This document shows, piece by piece, positions 1 to 8,434 of a stretch of 26,297 nt of DNA. This DNA is from Ga0077555 sp031367895 (GTDB lineage Bacteria > Pseudomonadota > Alphaproteobacteria > Rhizobiales > Hyphomicrobiaceae): contig JANLQP010000374.1 of NCBI GenBank assembly GCA_031367895.1, positions 1-26,297 of the forward strand, written 5' to 3'. The notes beneath the pieces are model-generated. The model was not told the DNA's origin, did not search any database, and was given only the letters and a program-made list of their open reading frames with translations. Every line of letters starts with the position of its first letter. Position 1 is the stretch's first letter. Position numbers and translations under genes: made by a program.

Positions 1-281
1 TCCAGCGGGAAATGCCGGATGAAGTGGTGCACCGATTCAGCCATCGAGTTGACGTGACCGGGCGTTCCCGTGACGGCCTGCGCCAGCATGCGGCCTTTGC
101 GATCGAACACGCCGGCCGAGAGATCGCCGGCCTCGCGCACGATCGAGGAAAACGCGGTGCGCAGCAGCGTCTGCGCCTGCTCCTCGACCACCGCGATCAG
201 GCGGCTCCACATCACCTGAAGTTCGATCTCGCCGAGCCGGCTGGGCTTTACCGCGCGGGTTTTGCTTGTGCTCTTCTGCAT
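1..281 (-). CDS. hyuB: Hydantoinase B/oxoprolinase subunit, N-terminal part (cut by window edge)
   Basis: Reading the minus strand from an ATG at 281 gives an uninterrupted frame of 93 residues that runs off the left end. It begins MQKSTSKTRA and contains the segments AFSSIVREAGDLSAGVFD and GTPGHVNSMAESVHHF, which are typical of the N-terminus of HyuB-type proteins (hydantoinase B / 5-oxoprolinase beta part). In this family HyuA and HyuB act together in the cytoplasm to open hydantoin- or oxoproline-like rings with ATP. The start lies 5 bp beyond the hyuA stop, and a purine-rich AAAAGGG inside the hyuA end can serve as ribosome site, so the two are almost certainly co-transcribed and translationally coupled. 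Only about one sixth of a normal ~500-600 residue subunit is visible, so integrity and substrate cannot be judged. Confidence 0.88.
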   Translation of the reverse strand, partial: MQKSTSKTRAVKPSRLGEIELQVMWSRLIAVVEEQAQTLLRTAFSSIVREAGDLSAGVFDRKGRMLAQAVTGTPGHVNSMAESVHHFIRHFPL

Positions 282-286
282 GAGTT

Positions 287-2413
287 TCAGCCCTTTTCGT
301 CGCGATTTGTTCCGGATGCGCCGGCCGCCTTCGGCCTTTCGAGCACGATGGCGCCGCCAGCATCGATGCCTGCCACGAAGGCGGCGGAAACGTAAGTCGA
401 CGTGCCGGATTCGAGGATGAACGCCGGTCCCTCGAGGCGCTGCCCGGCCTTGATTGCGGACCGGGTGTAGGTATCGACCTTGATTTCGCGCGCCTCGCCA
501 GCGTCCCAGATCAGGCGTGAGCCTGTTGGTTTTGCGACAGTCGACGACGCCTTGCGCGCGACCAGCTTGCGCGGCACTTCGGGCGTCGTCGTCACCAGCA
601 CCGACCAGGACAGGATCTCGATCCGCGCACCCGGAATATGCCGCTCGAACAGACGCCGGTAATCGGCCTCGAAGGCCCGGCGCAGGTTCTCCGTGTCGGC
701 GGTCGTGATCTTCGTCAGCGGCAGCTTCAGCGCGATCTCGTGGCCCTGCCCGATATAGCGCATGTAGGCGTGGCGCTCCTCGGTCAGCGCCTGACCGAGC
801 GCCGCGGGCTCGGCGAGGACGCGTGCCTCGCGGCTCATGGTGTCGAGCAGGGCGTTGGCACCGGCGATATCGAGCGCGTCGAGGGGCATGAACCGACTGC
901 GCACCAATTCGAATGCGGCCGGCGCCTTGAGGAAACCGATCGCCGAGCCGACGCCCGCGCCTTCCGGAATGACGATGCGGCGGATGCCTAGTTTTTCCGC
1001 GAGCCGGCACGCATGCAGTGGTGCCGCGCCGCCGAACGCAACCAGCGTATGCTCGGCGATGACGACGCCGCGCTCCACCGAATGCACGCGCGCGGCGTTC
1101 GACATGTTTTCGTCGACGATCTCGGCGATGCCGTGTGCGGCCTGCTCGGGCTCGAGTGCGAGCACCGCGCCGACGCCGTTGGTGACCGCGGTTTCCGCCC
1201 GTTTCGGCTCCAGCCGCAACATGCCGCCGGCAAAGCCTTCGACGTCGATGCGCCCGAGCACGACGTCAGCGTCGGTGACGGTCGGTTCCCTGCCGCCGCG
1301 GGCGTAGCAGGCCGGACCCGGCAACGAGCCGGCGCTGTCGGGGCCAACGGTAATCCGCTTCAGGATGTCGACGCGCGCGATACTTCCACCCCCTGCGCCG
1401 ATCTCCACCATCTCGATGACGGGGATGCGCACCGGCAAGCCGCTGCCCTTCAGGAAGCGCGCGGCGCGATCCACCTCGAAGGTACGCGCCTTGAACGGCT
1501 GGTAGTTCTGGATGACGCAGATCTTGGCCGTGGTGCCGCCCATGTCGAACGACAGTACCTTCTTTTCGCCGCGCTCGGCTGCGACGTGGGCCGCCAGAAT
1601 GGCGCCGCCCGCCGGACCCGACTCGATCAAGCGCACCGGGAACTGCTGCGCCGTTTCGAGGCTCGTCAGGTTGCCGCCAGATGTGATGAGATGAATCGGC
1701 TTGCGGTAGCCTTCCCGGGCGAATGCGGCCTGCAGCCGGCCGAGGTAGCCGGCCATCAGCGGCTGCACGTAGGCGTTGGCGATCGCGGTCGACGTACGTT
1801 CGTACTCGCGCACCTCGGGGCACGCTTCCGACGACAGCGTGATCGCGATATCAGGCGCATGCGCCGCCACGATTTCCGCGACGCGCTTCTCGTGCGCCGG
1901 ATTGGCGTAACCGTGGATCAGCGCAATGGCGACCGCCTCGCACTGCTGCTTCGCGATCTGCTTCGCCACCTTCTCGACCGCGGCTTCATCAAGGGCCAAC
2001 CGCACCTTGCCATCGACATCGACGCGCTCTGGCACGGTGAAACGCAAGCGGCGCGGCACCAGAACCTTCGGCTTCTCGATCGTCAGGTCGTACTGGTCGA
2101 AGCGGCTCTCGTCCGCGATCTCGATGACGTCGCGAAAGCCCTCCGTCGCAATCAGGGCCGTGCGAGCGCCCTTCCGCTCGATGATGGCGTTGGTTGCAAG
2201 CGTGGTGCCGTGCACGACTTGGCCGAGATCGGCAAAGCCGAGCTGGGCTTCGGCGAGGACACCACGCGTCCCCTCCAGAATGGCAAGTTCGGGTGCATCA
2301 GGCGTGGTCAGCACCTTGGTCGCGTGGCGCTTGGTGCCAAGATCGAGGACGACGTCAGTGAAAGTGCCGCCCACGTCGACGGCGAGGCGGGCAGCGGATT
2401 TGGTCGTGGCCAT
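287..2413 (-). CDS. hyuA: Hydantoinase/oxoprolinase subunit A (ATP-dependent)
   Basis: A 708-residue cytoplasmic protein of normal HyuA length. The N-terminal actin-like nucleotide site is plain: DVGGTFTD at residues 13-20, GTTLATNA at 69-76 and a second phosphate-binding segment MGGTTAK near 290. A glycine-rich stretch EIGAGGGSIARVD follows around 335. The family (HyuA_N, HyuA, HyuA_C) couples ATP hydrolysis to ring opening of N-methylhydantoin, 5-oxoproline or related compounds, or carboxylates ketones in distant relatives. Substrate cannot be read from sequence. hyuB starts 5 bp downstream, giving a hyuAB operon. The ATG at 2413 is used because it precedes DVGGTFTD by the usual short leader; the ribosome site is poor (CCGCTGCCCC). 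The gap to the upstream L,D-transpeptidase contains that gene's terminator, so hyuAB should have its own promoter in 2414-2517, though I see no convincing hexamers. Confidence 0.92.
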   Translation of the reverse strand: MATTKSAARLAVDVGGTFTDVVLDLGTKRHATKVLTTPDAPELAILEGTRGVLAEAQLGFADLGQVVHGTTLATNAIIERKGARTALIATEGFRDVIEIADESRFDQYDLTIEKPKVLVPRRLRFTVPERVDVDGKVRLALDEAAVEKVAKQIAKQQCEAVAIALIHGYANPAHEKRVAEIVAAHAPDIAITLSSEACPEVREYERTSTAIANAYVQPLMAGYLGRLQAAFAREGYRKPIHLITSGGNLTSLETAQQFPVRLIESGPAGGAILAAHVAAERGEKKVLSFDMGGTTAKICVIQNYQPFKARTFEVDRAARFLKGSGLPVRIPVIEMVEIGAGGGSIARVDILKRITVGPDSAGSLPGPACYARGGREPTVTDADVVLGRIDVEGFAGGMLRLEPKRAETAVTNGVGAVLALEPEQAAHGIAEIVDENMSNAARVHSVERGVVIAEHTLVAFGGAAPLHACRLAEKLGIRRIVIPEGAGVGSAIGFLKAPAAFELVRSRFMPLDALDIAGANALLDTMSREARVLAEPAALGQALTEERHAYMRYIGQGHEIALKLPLTKITTADTENLRRAFEADYRRLFERHIPGARIEILSWSVLVTTTPEVPRKLVARKASSTVAKPTGSRLIWDAGEAREIKVDTYTRSAIKAGQRLEGPAFILESGTSTYVSAAFVAGIDAGGAIVLERPKAAGASGTNRDEKG

Positions 2414-2517
2414 GGGGCAGCGGATTCCGGTTGCAGCAGCGAAGTGCCGGGGAGCTTAGCCGACACCCGCCCAACCGCAACCGGCAAGATTGCGCGCTCG
2501 GCCGCACCAAACAGCAA

Positions 2518-2545
2518 CGGCGGCCGGAATGACTTCCGGCCGCCG
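2518..2545 (-). terminator. Rho-independent terminator of the L,D-transpeptidase gene
   Basis: A perfect 12-bp inverted repeat, CGGCGGCCGGAA and TTCCGGCCGCCG, with a 4-nt loop, starts 28 bp after the transpeptidase stop codon. On the minus strand it is followed by TTGCTGTTTGG, a modest U-rich tract. Stem strength and position make it a terminator for the gene at 2574-4424, separating it from hyuAB. Confidence 0.75.
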
Positions 2546-2573
2546 CATGAAACGCCAGCACCATTAGGGTTCG

Positions 2574-4424
2574 TCAATTCGACAGGAAGCCGAAGGGGTT
2601 CCAGGGCTCGTCCTTCTTCTTGACGCGGGCTTGCCGGTCACGCTTGCCGTTCGCGCGGGCTTCGCCGGGATCGGCTGTTGCGACGGCCGCAGCGAGGTTG
2701 CTCTGCTTGCCCGACAACGCCGAGGCGACGCGCGCATCCTTGCCGTAGATGTCGCCGAACAGACGCAGCTTGCCCTCGTCGTCGACGGCGGCGGTAAAGT
2801 ACGTAATGTGCACCGGCACGTTCTTCTCGAGCGTGATGTCGGTAGTGCTGCCCTTGGCGACAGCCGCGCGGACCTTTTCCGCATTCCACCCCTTGTCGTA
2901 GGCCAGGATGACCTCGGCCAGGTGCAGCGGGTTCTGCACGCGCATGCAACCGTGGCTGAAAGCCCGGACGCCAGTGTTGAACAAGTGCCGTTCGGCGGTA
3001 TCGTGCATGTAGACGTCGTGCCGGTTCGGGAAGCGGAACTTGACGATACCGAGCACGTTTTTGCCGCTCGGCGGCTGTGTGAATTGGAACTGGCGTACGT
3101 CCACCGACGACCAGTTGATATTGTCCGGATTGACCTGACGGCCGTTCTGCATCACCACCAGCTCGTGTCGCTTCAGTGCCCGCGAAACGTTATCGCTGGA
3201 ACCGAAGAAACCGCCGTTGTTGGCGCTTGCGCGGCGCAGCATCGGTGCCAGCTCGTTGGTTTTGATGCCTTCCGGCACGCCCCACGACGGATGGAAGATC
3301 ACGAACTGCATCCGTGCGGAGAATTCCGGCGTCTGCGTGTTCGGCTTGCCGACGACAATCTTCTCCGTGAGGATCGTGTTGCCATCCTTGATCACGCGCG
3401 TCAGCTGTTCCGGCACGTTATCCCAGACATGGAACTTGCCCATGTCGTCCGGCATCCAGCGCCAACGTTCCATGTTGACGATGATGCGCTGCACGACGTC
3501 GGACGATGCCGGAGCGGCGGCGGCCTTCTTGGCGCCCTTGCCTTTTCCGCCGTTTTCAGACCCGGTGTCGCTCCCGAGGTCGAGGTTTGCTTTGCCTGCC
3601 CGTGCGGCCACCAGCGCCTTTTGCAGTTTCCAGAAACCGGCGTGCTGCGGATGCAGGCCTTTGAGGTAGACGTCGGCGTCATCACCGACGGACAGCGCGT
3701 CGATCACCGAGCGCGGGGCATAAATCCGCGGCTGATGGTCGATGAGCTTGCTCACGGTCTGCGGATCGACACGGCCACCGCGCGCATGCCGGGCGTATTT
3801 CAGAGCGGCGAGGCCGATGCGGATCTCCTGGTCGGCGAGCACCTCGTTGGAGGCGCCGCTCGCAGGTGCAGGCGGCACCTCGAAGGCAGATGGCTCAAGG
3901 CCAAAATCGGCGGCGCGCTTCATCTCCGCGATCAGCGCCTGGCCCTTCGGCGTGACACCTGCGGGCGAGGTCCAGACGGCTTGGCCATTGCCTTCGTTGT
4001 AGAACGCCGTCAGCGCCGCCCGGTCTTCGCGTGCTGCGCCACCGGTATTGAGCGAGGAGAGGATCCGCCGCACCTCGGCAACAATCGGATCGGCTTCCGA
4101 CTGCGCCGGCTTCGCAATCGCGGCTGCCTTCTCGGCGCCAGGGGCAACCGGCGCGGGCTCAGCAACCTTAGGTGGCGTCAGTGGATCAGGCTCAGTGGCA
4201 GATGCGGGCACGGGCACGAGCTCGATCGGCGCCGCACCAGCTTGCACCTGAGCGGTCGGCTGTTCTGCCATCGCCGGAACTACGGGCTGAGCGGCCTGAT
4301 TTTCGGCAGGCGCGGTAGTTGGCGGTGTTTGGGCCGATGCCGGTAATGGCAGCGCCAAGCCGACGGCCAGGAGCAACGCCATTACTGCAGTGTCGGTTTT
4401 CGGCACGAAAGTCATGGAGCGCAT
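2574..4424 (-). CDS. L,D-transpeptidase, YcbB/LdtD-like, exported
   Basis: A 616-residue exported protein with a signal peptide (hydrophobic core at about 13-27, cleavage expected after ASA at 31). An Ala/Pro-rich low-complexity linker follows to about 110, then a helical scaffold-like region (about 115-300). The C-terminal half is a YkuD transpeptidase domain: MHD at 473-475 and the hallmark SHGCMRV at 490-496, making Cys493 the nucleophile. Length and order match the YcbB/LdtD subgroup, which forms 3-3 cross-links in periplasmic peptidoglycan using tetrapeptide donors. A clear peptidoglycan-binding repeat is not obvious. ATGs at 4424 and 4415 are both possible; GGGGG upstream fits the first and GGA the second. 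A TTGACA hexamer lies on the minus strand at 4488-4483 but lacks a good -10 partner. The gene is monocistronic, with a strong hairpin after the stop. Confidence 0.9.
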   Translation of the reverse strand: MRSMTFVPKTDTAVMALLLAVGLALPLPASAQTPPTTAPAENQAAQPVVPAMAEQPTAQVQAGAAPIELVPVPASATEPDPLTPPKVAEPAPVAPGAEKAAAIAKPAQSEADPIVAEVRRILSSLNTGGAAREDRAALTAFYNEGNGQAVWTSPAGVTPKGQALIAEMKRAADFGLEPSAFEVPPAPASGASNEVLADQEIRIGLAALKYARHARGGRVDPQTVSKLIDHQPRIYAPRSVIDALSVGDDADVYLKGLHPQHAGFWKLQKALVAARAGKANLDLGSDTGSENGGKGKGAKKAAAAPASSDVVQRIIVNMERWRWMPDDMGKFHVWDNVPEQLTRVIKDGNTILTEKIVVGKPNTQTPEFSARMQFVIFHPSWGVPEGIKTNELAPMLRRASANNGGFFGSSDNVSRALKRHELVVMQNGRQVNPDNINWSSVDVRQFQFTQPPSGKNVLGIVKFRFPNRHDVYMHDTAERHLFNTGVRAFSHGCMRVQNPLHLAEVILAYDKGWNAEKVRAAVAKGSTTDITLEKNVPVHITYFTAAVDDEGKLRLFGDIYGKDARVASALSGKQSNLAAAVATADPGEARANGKRDRQARVKKKDEPWNPFGFLSN

Positions 4425-4609
4425 TCCAGCAATCCCCCGGGGTTCGGCCGCGCGATCCTGAACTCTGGCTGCGCGGGAAGCGTGTCAATCCAGCCTGCAA
4501 ACACGTCTAACACGCAACAAAACGAGTCGCATTGGTCCGACTGACGCATGCCGAGACGGCAACACTTTGACGTAGCGTAATTCACCGTTCAGAACACCCG
4601 TCCCGAATC

Positions 4610-5362
4610 TCAGACCGGAATGTTGGCGGCCCTGAGCCGCTCGCGGAGCCGTTGTTCGGCGGCGGCGAGTCGCTCCGGGTTGGTCGAGCGCAGCACGAGC
4701 TGTGTGCCGAACACACGCGCCTCCCGGTTGAACGGGTAACTGCCCATCGGCACGTCCGGGAACTCTTTCTGGGTCTCGCCGAAAAGGTCGGCGATCTCGC
4801 CCTCGGGCCGCATCAGTTCGATCGTAACGGACAGCATCTTGGCGCCAGTTTTCAGGCGCGGCGTCACCGAGTCGAGCATCACCTGCATGACAGCCGGGAT
4901 GCCGGCCATGACGATGACGTTATCGATCTTGAAGCCGGGCGCCACCGAGACCTTGTTCTCGACGATCTCGGCGCCATCGGGAATGCGCGCCATGCGTAGG
5001 CGCGCGGTGGTCGCCTCGACGCCGCGGCGCTTGAAGTTCTCGATCAGCAGCGCCTTCACTTCCGGGTGATGATCGATGCTGACGCGGAACGCCTTCGCGA
5101 CGCAGTCGGCGGTGATATCGTCGTGGGTCGGGCCGATGCCGCCGGTGGTGAACACGTAGGTGTAGCGGGCGCGCAGTGTATTCACCGCGTCGATGATTTC
5201 CGCCTCGTCATCGGCGACGACACGGACTTCCTTCACTTGGATGCCGATCATGGTGCAGTGTTCGGCGATATGGCCGATGTTCTTGTCTTTGGTCCGGCCC
5301 GACAGGATCTCGTCGCCGATCACCAGGATCGCGGCTGTCACGACCTCACTTGCACCGCTCAT
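4610..5362 (-). CDS. Molybdopterin-binding (MoCF/CinA N-terminal type) protein
   Basis: A 250-residue protein consisting of a MoCF_biosynth fold: GDEILSGRTKD at 16-26 and TTGGIGPTHDDIT at 72-84 are the diagnostic motifs of the CinA N-terminal/MoaB-MogA superfamily (COG1058). The C-terminal nicotinamide-nucleotide amidase domain of full CinA is absent, so the likely role is nucleotide or pterin binding, perhaps an ADP-ribose pyrophosphatase-like activity as reported for some COG1058 proteins; this is inference. The frame stays open upstream to 5569, but I place the start at the ATG at 5362 because conservation begins there, GAGGA sits 6 nt before it, and the extension would read through a palindromic repeat. 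It is divergent from the peroxiredoxin gene. Confidence 0.87.
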   Translation of the reverse strand: MSGASEVVTAAILVIGDEILSGRTKDKNIGHIAEHCTMIGIQVKEVRVVADDEAEIIDAVNTLRARYTYVFTTGGIGPTHDDITADCVAKAFRVSIDHHPEVKALLIENFKRRGVEATTARLRMARIPDGAEIVENKVSVAPGFKIDNVIVMAGIPAVMQVMLDSVTPRLKTGAKMLSVTIELMRPEGEIADLFGETQKEFPDVPMGSYPFNREARVFGTQLVLRSTNPERLAAAEQRLRERLRAANIPV

Positions 5363-5465
5363 GCTCGTCCTCGCGATTCGTGGTTGTCTCAGCGCCAGTT
5401 TAAGCACGAACGAGGGGCCAAGGCCACGGCGGCGGCTGGTGGGTAACCGAATGCGCAATCGAGCC

Positions 5466-5535
5466 CGCCAGATGCGATCGTGCCGCAGACGCGTCTCCGA
5501 CACGACTGGGCATCCGAAGGCGCAACCGAAAACGC
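5466..5535 (-). repeat. REP-like palindromic repeat, copy A
   Basis: Read on the minus strand this ~70-bp element begins GCGTTTTCGG, continues TGCGCCTTCGGATGCCCAG, folds into a 14-bp imperfect hairpin (arms 5505-5492 and 5491-5478, TCGTGTCGGAGACG with CGTCTGCGGCACGA) and ends CGCATCTGGCG. The same flanks and a co-varying hairpin occur on the plus strand at 14088-14162. The two copies align over their whole length, which indicates a dispersed repeat family. It lies about 104 bp upstream of the MoCF-type start and is oriented toward it. Confidence 0.7.
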
Positions 5536-5605
5536 CGCAAGCAAGACCAACGCTTGGCCCAGCCGGCATTCGGCGCTAGGTTGCGTCCTGAACGGCCGTC
5601 GCATC

Positions 5606-5646
5606 CTGTTCCCCCGGCTGAATGACGGTTCGCTTCTGTTCCCCCG
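5606..5646 (+). repeat. Two direct repeats of CTGTTCCCCCG upstream of the peroxiredoxin gene
   Basis: The 11-mer CTGTTCCCCCG occurs at 5606-5616 and again at 5636-5646, start to start exactly 30 bp (close to three helical turns). The second copy ends 22 bp before the peroxiredoxin ATG. It may be a regulator site or chance; no known operator consensus is recognised. Confidence 0.4.
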
Positions 5647-5668
5647 ATACAAGTTCAAGGAGTGCCCA

Positions 5669-6163
5669 ATGGCGATCAAGGTTGGTGACAAGCTTCCCGA
5701 AGCAACGTTCATGACAATGTCGGCCGACGGGCCGAAGCCGACAACGACGGCGGAATTCTTCAACGGCAAGAAGGTGGCGTTGTTCGCGGTGCCGGGTGCC
5801 TTCACGCCGACCTGCCACAAAACGCATATGCCAGGCTTCGTCGGGCGTGCTGAGGAACTGACGAAGAAGGGATATACGATTGCCTGCACCTCGGTGAACG
5901 ATGCTTTCGTCCTGGCGCAGTGGGCAAAGGATACCGGCGCGACCGGAAAGATCACGATGCTAGCCGACGGCTCGGCTGATTTCGCCAAGAAGATCGGCCT
6001 CGAAATCGACCTCACGGCCCGCGGCCTCGGTGTCCGTTCCAAGCGCTACGCGATGGCCGTCGACAACGGCGTGGTCAAGGCGCTGAACGTCGAGGATGCG
6101 CCCGGCAGCGTCGACAAGTCGAGCGCCGAGACGATGTGCTCGATGATCGACAAATCACTGTAA
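5669..6163 (+). CDS. Peroxiredoxin, Prx5/AhpE-like (glutaredoxin/thioredoxin-dependent)
   Basis: A 164-residue cytosolic thiol peroxidase. The peroxidatic motif PGAFTPTCHKTHMPGF places the active Cys at residue 49 with Thr46 in the PxxxTxxC signature and the conserved Arg at 123/126. This is the Prx5 subgroup (1-Cys or atypical 2-Cys), which reduces H2O2 and alkyl hydroperoxides using glutaredoxin, thioredoxin or glutathione. Further cysteines at 73 and 157 are candidates for a resolving thiol. The frame opens earlier at 5480, but the ATG at 5669 is preceded by AAGGAG with a 6-nt spacer and starts the conserved MAIKVGDKLP. The gene is monocistronic, followed by a hairpin at 6188-6216. No OxyR site was recognised upstream. 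Confidence 0.94.
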   Translation: MAIKVGDKLPEATFMTMSADGPKPTTTAEFFNGKKVALFAVPGAFTPTCHKTHMPGFVGRAEELTKKGYTIACTSVNDAFVLAQWAKDTGATGKITMLADGSADFAKKIGLEIDLTARGLGVRSKRYAMAVDNGVVKALNVEDAPGSVDKSSAETMCSMIDKSL

Positions 6164-6187
6164 GTCGTTGAATCGATGTATTTGATT

Positions 6188-6216
6188 GGGCTTCACGCCG
6201 TTCTGGTGTGGAGCCC
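6188..6216 (+). terminator. Terminator-like hairpin after the peroxiredoxin gene
   Basis: GGGCTTCAC at 6188-6196 pairs with GTGGAGCCC at 6208-6216 (nine pairs, one G-U) around an 11-nt loop. It is followed by TGTTCGTTTCTT, a discontinuous T-rich stretch. It begins 25 bp after the peroxiredoxin stop. Confidence 0.6.
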
Positions 6217-6341
6217 TGTTCGTTTCTTGGCGGCTGGCAACGGGGTAGCTCGATGTCACAATTTCGGCATCCCATTCCGGCCAAACATCGGGCTATAATT
6301 GCTCCGACAGATTGATTTCGGTTCGAAGATGCGAGGGTTGC

Positions 6342-7385
6342 ATGCACCGCCTATGGGCCGCCTTGACTGTCGTGATTGCAGGCGCCGCGCTGGCAACGGC
6401 CGTCGTCGGCCAGTCGGCCGCGCCGCCGCAGCCCCTGCCCACGAGCAAGAAAGTGCCCGTCAAACGGGTGGCAAAACCCGCCATGCCGAAAGGGCCCATT
6501 GTCGAAGCGAAAACGGTCTTCGGCTCGATCGGCACACCCGCCCCCCTGGCGCCGCGAGCGATCGGCTTTTACTCCAAGGGTTGCCTTGCCGGCGCCCAGC
6601 CTCTACCGATCGACGGTCCCGTTTGGCAGGCGATGCGGCTATCGCGCAACCGCAACTGGGGGCATCCGAACCTGATTGCGCTCGTCGAGCGGCTGGCAAT
6701 CGACGCCAAGGCGAAGGACGGCTGGCCCGGTCTCCTGGTGGGCGACATTTCGCAACCACGCGGCGGGCCGATGTTGACCGGCCACGCCAGCCATCAGGTC
6801 GGTCTCGACGCCGACATCTGGCTGACCCCGATGCCGGATCGGCGCCTTTCTGCAGCAGAGCGCGAGGAGCTTGCCGCCACTTCCATGCTCGGCGACGACG
6901 GTATTCTCGTCGATCCGAAAGTATGGACCCCGGCGCACGCCCGTCTGATCGTCCGCGCCGCGTCGTACCCGGAGGTCGACCGCATGTTCGTGCACCCGGG
7001 CATCAAGAAAGCGCTCTGCCTGGAACCCGGCATCGACCGCACCAATCTGTGGAAGATCCAACCGTATTACGGTCATTACTACCACATGCACATCCGCATC
7101 TCCTGCCCGCCGGGCAGCGGCAACTGCCGTGGACAACCGGGTCGCCCGAGCGATGACGGCTGTGGCCGCGAGGTCGACCAGTGGATTGCCAATTTCCGCA
7201 AAGCTGCAAGCCAGCCGAAGGTGGCGCCCGATCCGAATGCGAAACCGGTGCCGCCGAAACCCGGCATGGGAATTGACCAGCTGCCGGCCGAGTGCCGCAT
7301 GGTGATCGATGCCGGCGCGACAGGAACACTGGCAGGCGCAATCGCCAAGGCGAAGGGCGCAACCGCGGCGAACGGCAAGCAGTGA
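6342..7385 (+). CDS. mepA: Penicillin-insensitive murein endopeptidase
   Basis: A 347-residue periplasmic zinc endopeptidase. After an N-terminal signal peptide (hydrophobic 4-22) and a Pro/Lys-rich linker, the MepA (peptidase M74) core shows GHASHQVGLDADIW at 147-160 (His148, His151, Asp156 region) and GHYYHMHIR at 244-252 (His245, His248, His250), the residues that bind zinc and catalyse cleavage of D-Ala-meso-DAP cross-links. Several cysteines (81, 226, 255, 262, 274, 318) fit the disulfide-rich family pattern. The start at 6342 is preceded by GAGGG with a 4-nt gap; an in-frame ATG at 6312 is less good because it would put charged residues before the signal peptide. The last ~60 residues are a Pro/Ala/Lys-rich tail. 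With the L,D-transpeptidase at 2574-4424 this makes two peptidoglycan cross-link enzymes within 5 kb, though not in one operon. Confidence 0.93.
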   Translation: MHRLWAALTVVIAGAALATAVVGQSAAPPQPLPTSKKVPVKRVAKPAMPKGPIVEAKTVFGSIGTPAPLAPRAIGFYSKGCLAGAQPLPIDGPVWQAMRLSRNRNWGHPNLIALVERLAIDAKAKDGWPGLLVGDISQPRGGPMLTGHASHQVGLDADIWLTPMPDRRLSAAEREELAATSMLGDDGILVDPKVWTPAHARLIVRAASYPEVDRMFVHPGIKKALCLEPGIDRTNLWKIQPYYGHYYHMHIRISCPPGSGNCRGQPGRPSDDGCGREVDQWIANFRKAASQPKVAPDPNAKPVPPKPGMGIDQLPAECRMVIDAGATGTLAGAIAKAKGATAANGKQ

Positions 7386-7448
7386 GTGCCAATAATGCGG
7401 CCGCGCGCAGTTTCGCCCGCGGAATGACACCATGCCCGGCTCGATGAC

Positions 7449-8432
7449 ATGACCGTTCTGGTGACAGGTGCAACGGGTGATCTCGGTGGCCGGCTCGTCG
7501 CGCGGCTGCTGGCCGAGGGGCATACCGTTCGCATCCTGACGCGGCGGCCGTTCATGGCCCACCGACAACTCGGCGACCAGGTTGCGATCCACGAGTGGCA
7601 TCCCGGTGTCGAGCCGGCGCCGCTGGAAGCCTTGGATGGCATCGAGACCGTGATCCATCTGATGGGCGCGCCGCTCGGCGGCAGGGGTGGCGCCGAAACC
7701 GCCGCGCGCGCCCGCGAGTCGCGCATCAAGGCCACAGCGCGCCTGAGGGAAGGCTTTGGCGGGCGTCGCTGGCGTTTGATCGTCGCCTCGGTTGTCGAGG
7801 GCTCGGATGACGCGGGCGCGATCTTGAGCGATGCCAATCAGGAGTCCGTTACGGTTCTCCGGCAATCGGGTGGCCCGCCGAAGCCGTTTCTGGCAATGGC
7901 AATGCGCGCCGCCGAACGCGAGGCCGAAGCCGCCCGCGCGGCGGGTGCAAGCGTTGCGATCGTCCGCCTCGGCCTCCTGCTATCGCCAGGCGGCCCACTC
8001 GCACGCCTCGTCGCGTTGGCCGCAGCCGGGTTCCATCCGGATCTCAGCCGGTCGCTGATCCCCGTCATCGATCCGGACGATGCCGCCGCCATGCTGGCCG
8101 GTCTCGTTTCGCGTCCGGATATCGAGGGCATCATTCACGGCGTCGCGCCGGAACCGCTGGCTGGTGCCGATCTCTCAGCGCTGCTGGCAAAGGTTGCGCA
8201 GTTGCCAATTCGGCTGCCGGCGCCACGCATGCTGGTGCAACGGCGCGTCGGGCTCCTGGCGCCGCTGCTCTACAACCGCTCGCGGATCGTGCCTCAGCGG
8301 CTCATGGACATCGGCGCCGGCTTCCAGCATCCGGACCCGAGAGAGTGCACGGCCGTTGCCATCGCCGCTATTCTCGCTGCTCGTCCGGAGCGCATGGCAT
8401 GGCGGACGGCGCGCAAAGTGGCGAGCACGTAA
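7449..8432 (+). CDS. SDR-family epimerase-like protein, TIGR01777/YfcH type
   Basis: A 327-residue NAD(P)-binding Rossmann protein. TGATGDLGGRL at residues 6-16 is the dinucleotide loop. VIHLMGAPLGG and the following RESRIKATARL parallel the family segments that read LAGEPI and SRI-x-T in YfcH. APEPLAGADLSALLAK and VPQRLMDIGAGFQHPD match the C-terminal DUF1731 region. The usual YxxxK catalytic pair is not evident, so this may be a non-classical or non-enzymatic member; the substrate of the family is unknown. It starts 63 bp after mepA, without a good ribosome site at the ATG, and could be read through from it. Its stop is only 2 bp from the stop of the convergent acyl-CoA ligase, leaving no room for a private terminator. 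Confidence 0.8.
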   Translation: MTVLVTGATGDLGGRLVARLLAEGHTVRILTRRPFMAHRQLGDQVAIHEWHPGVEPAPLEALDGIETVIHLMGAPLGGRGGAETAARARESRIKATARLREGFGGRRWRLIVASVVEGSDDAGAILSDANQESVTVLRQSGGPPKPFLAMAMRAAEREAEAARAAGASVAIVRLGLLLSPGGPLARLVALAAAGFHPDLSRSLIPVIDPDDAAAMLAGLVSRPDIEGIIHGVAPEPLAGADLSALLAKVAQLPIRLPAPRMLVQRRVGLLAPLLYNRSRIVPQRLMDIGAGFQHPDPRECTAVAIAAILAARPERMAWRTARKVAST

Positions 8433-8434
8433 GT

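Larger units (their letters stand above)
5363..5668. other. Divergent intergenic region (306 bp)
   Basis: No gene is supported here. The interval separates the MoCF-type gene (minus) from the peroxiredoxin gene (plus) and must hold both promoters. It contains one copy of a dispersed palindromic repeat (5466-5535) and a direct repeat CTGTTCCCCCG at 5606-5616 and 5636-5646. Open frames crossing it are extensions or antisense shadows. Confidence 0.7.

Noticed and set aside
1013..2623. 536-codon plus-strand frame
   Set aside because: Antisense to hyuA; no domain is recognisable and the composition is shadow-like.
2631..4346. 571-codon plus-strand frame
   Set aside because: Antisense to the L,D-transpeptidase, whose SHGCMRV motif proves the minus strand is coding.
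5363..5569. N-terminal extension of the MoCF-type protein
   Set aside because: It would translate through the palindromic repeat and lacks conservation; a ribosome site precedes the ATG at 5362.
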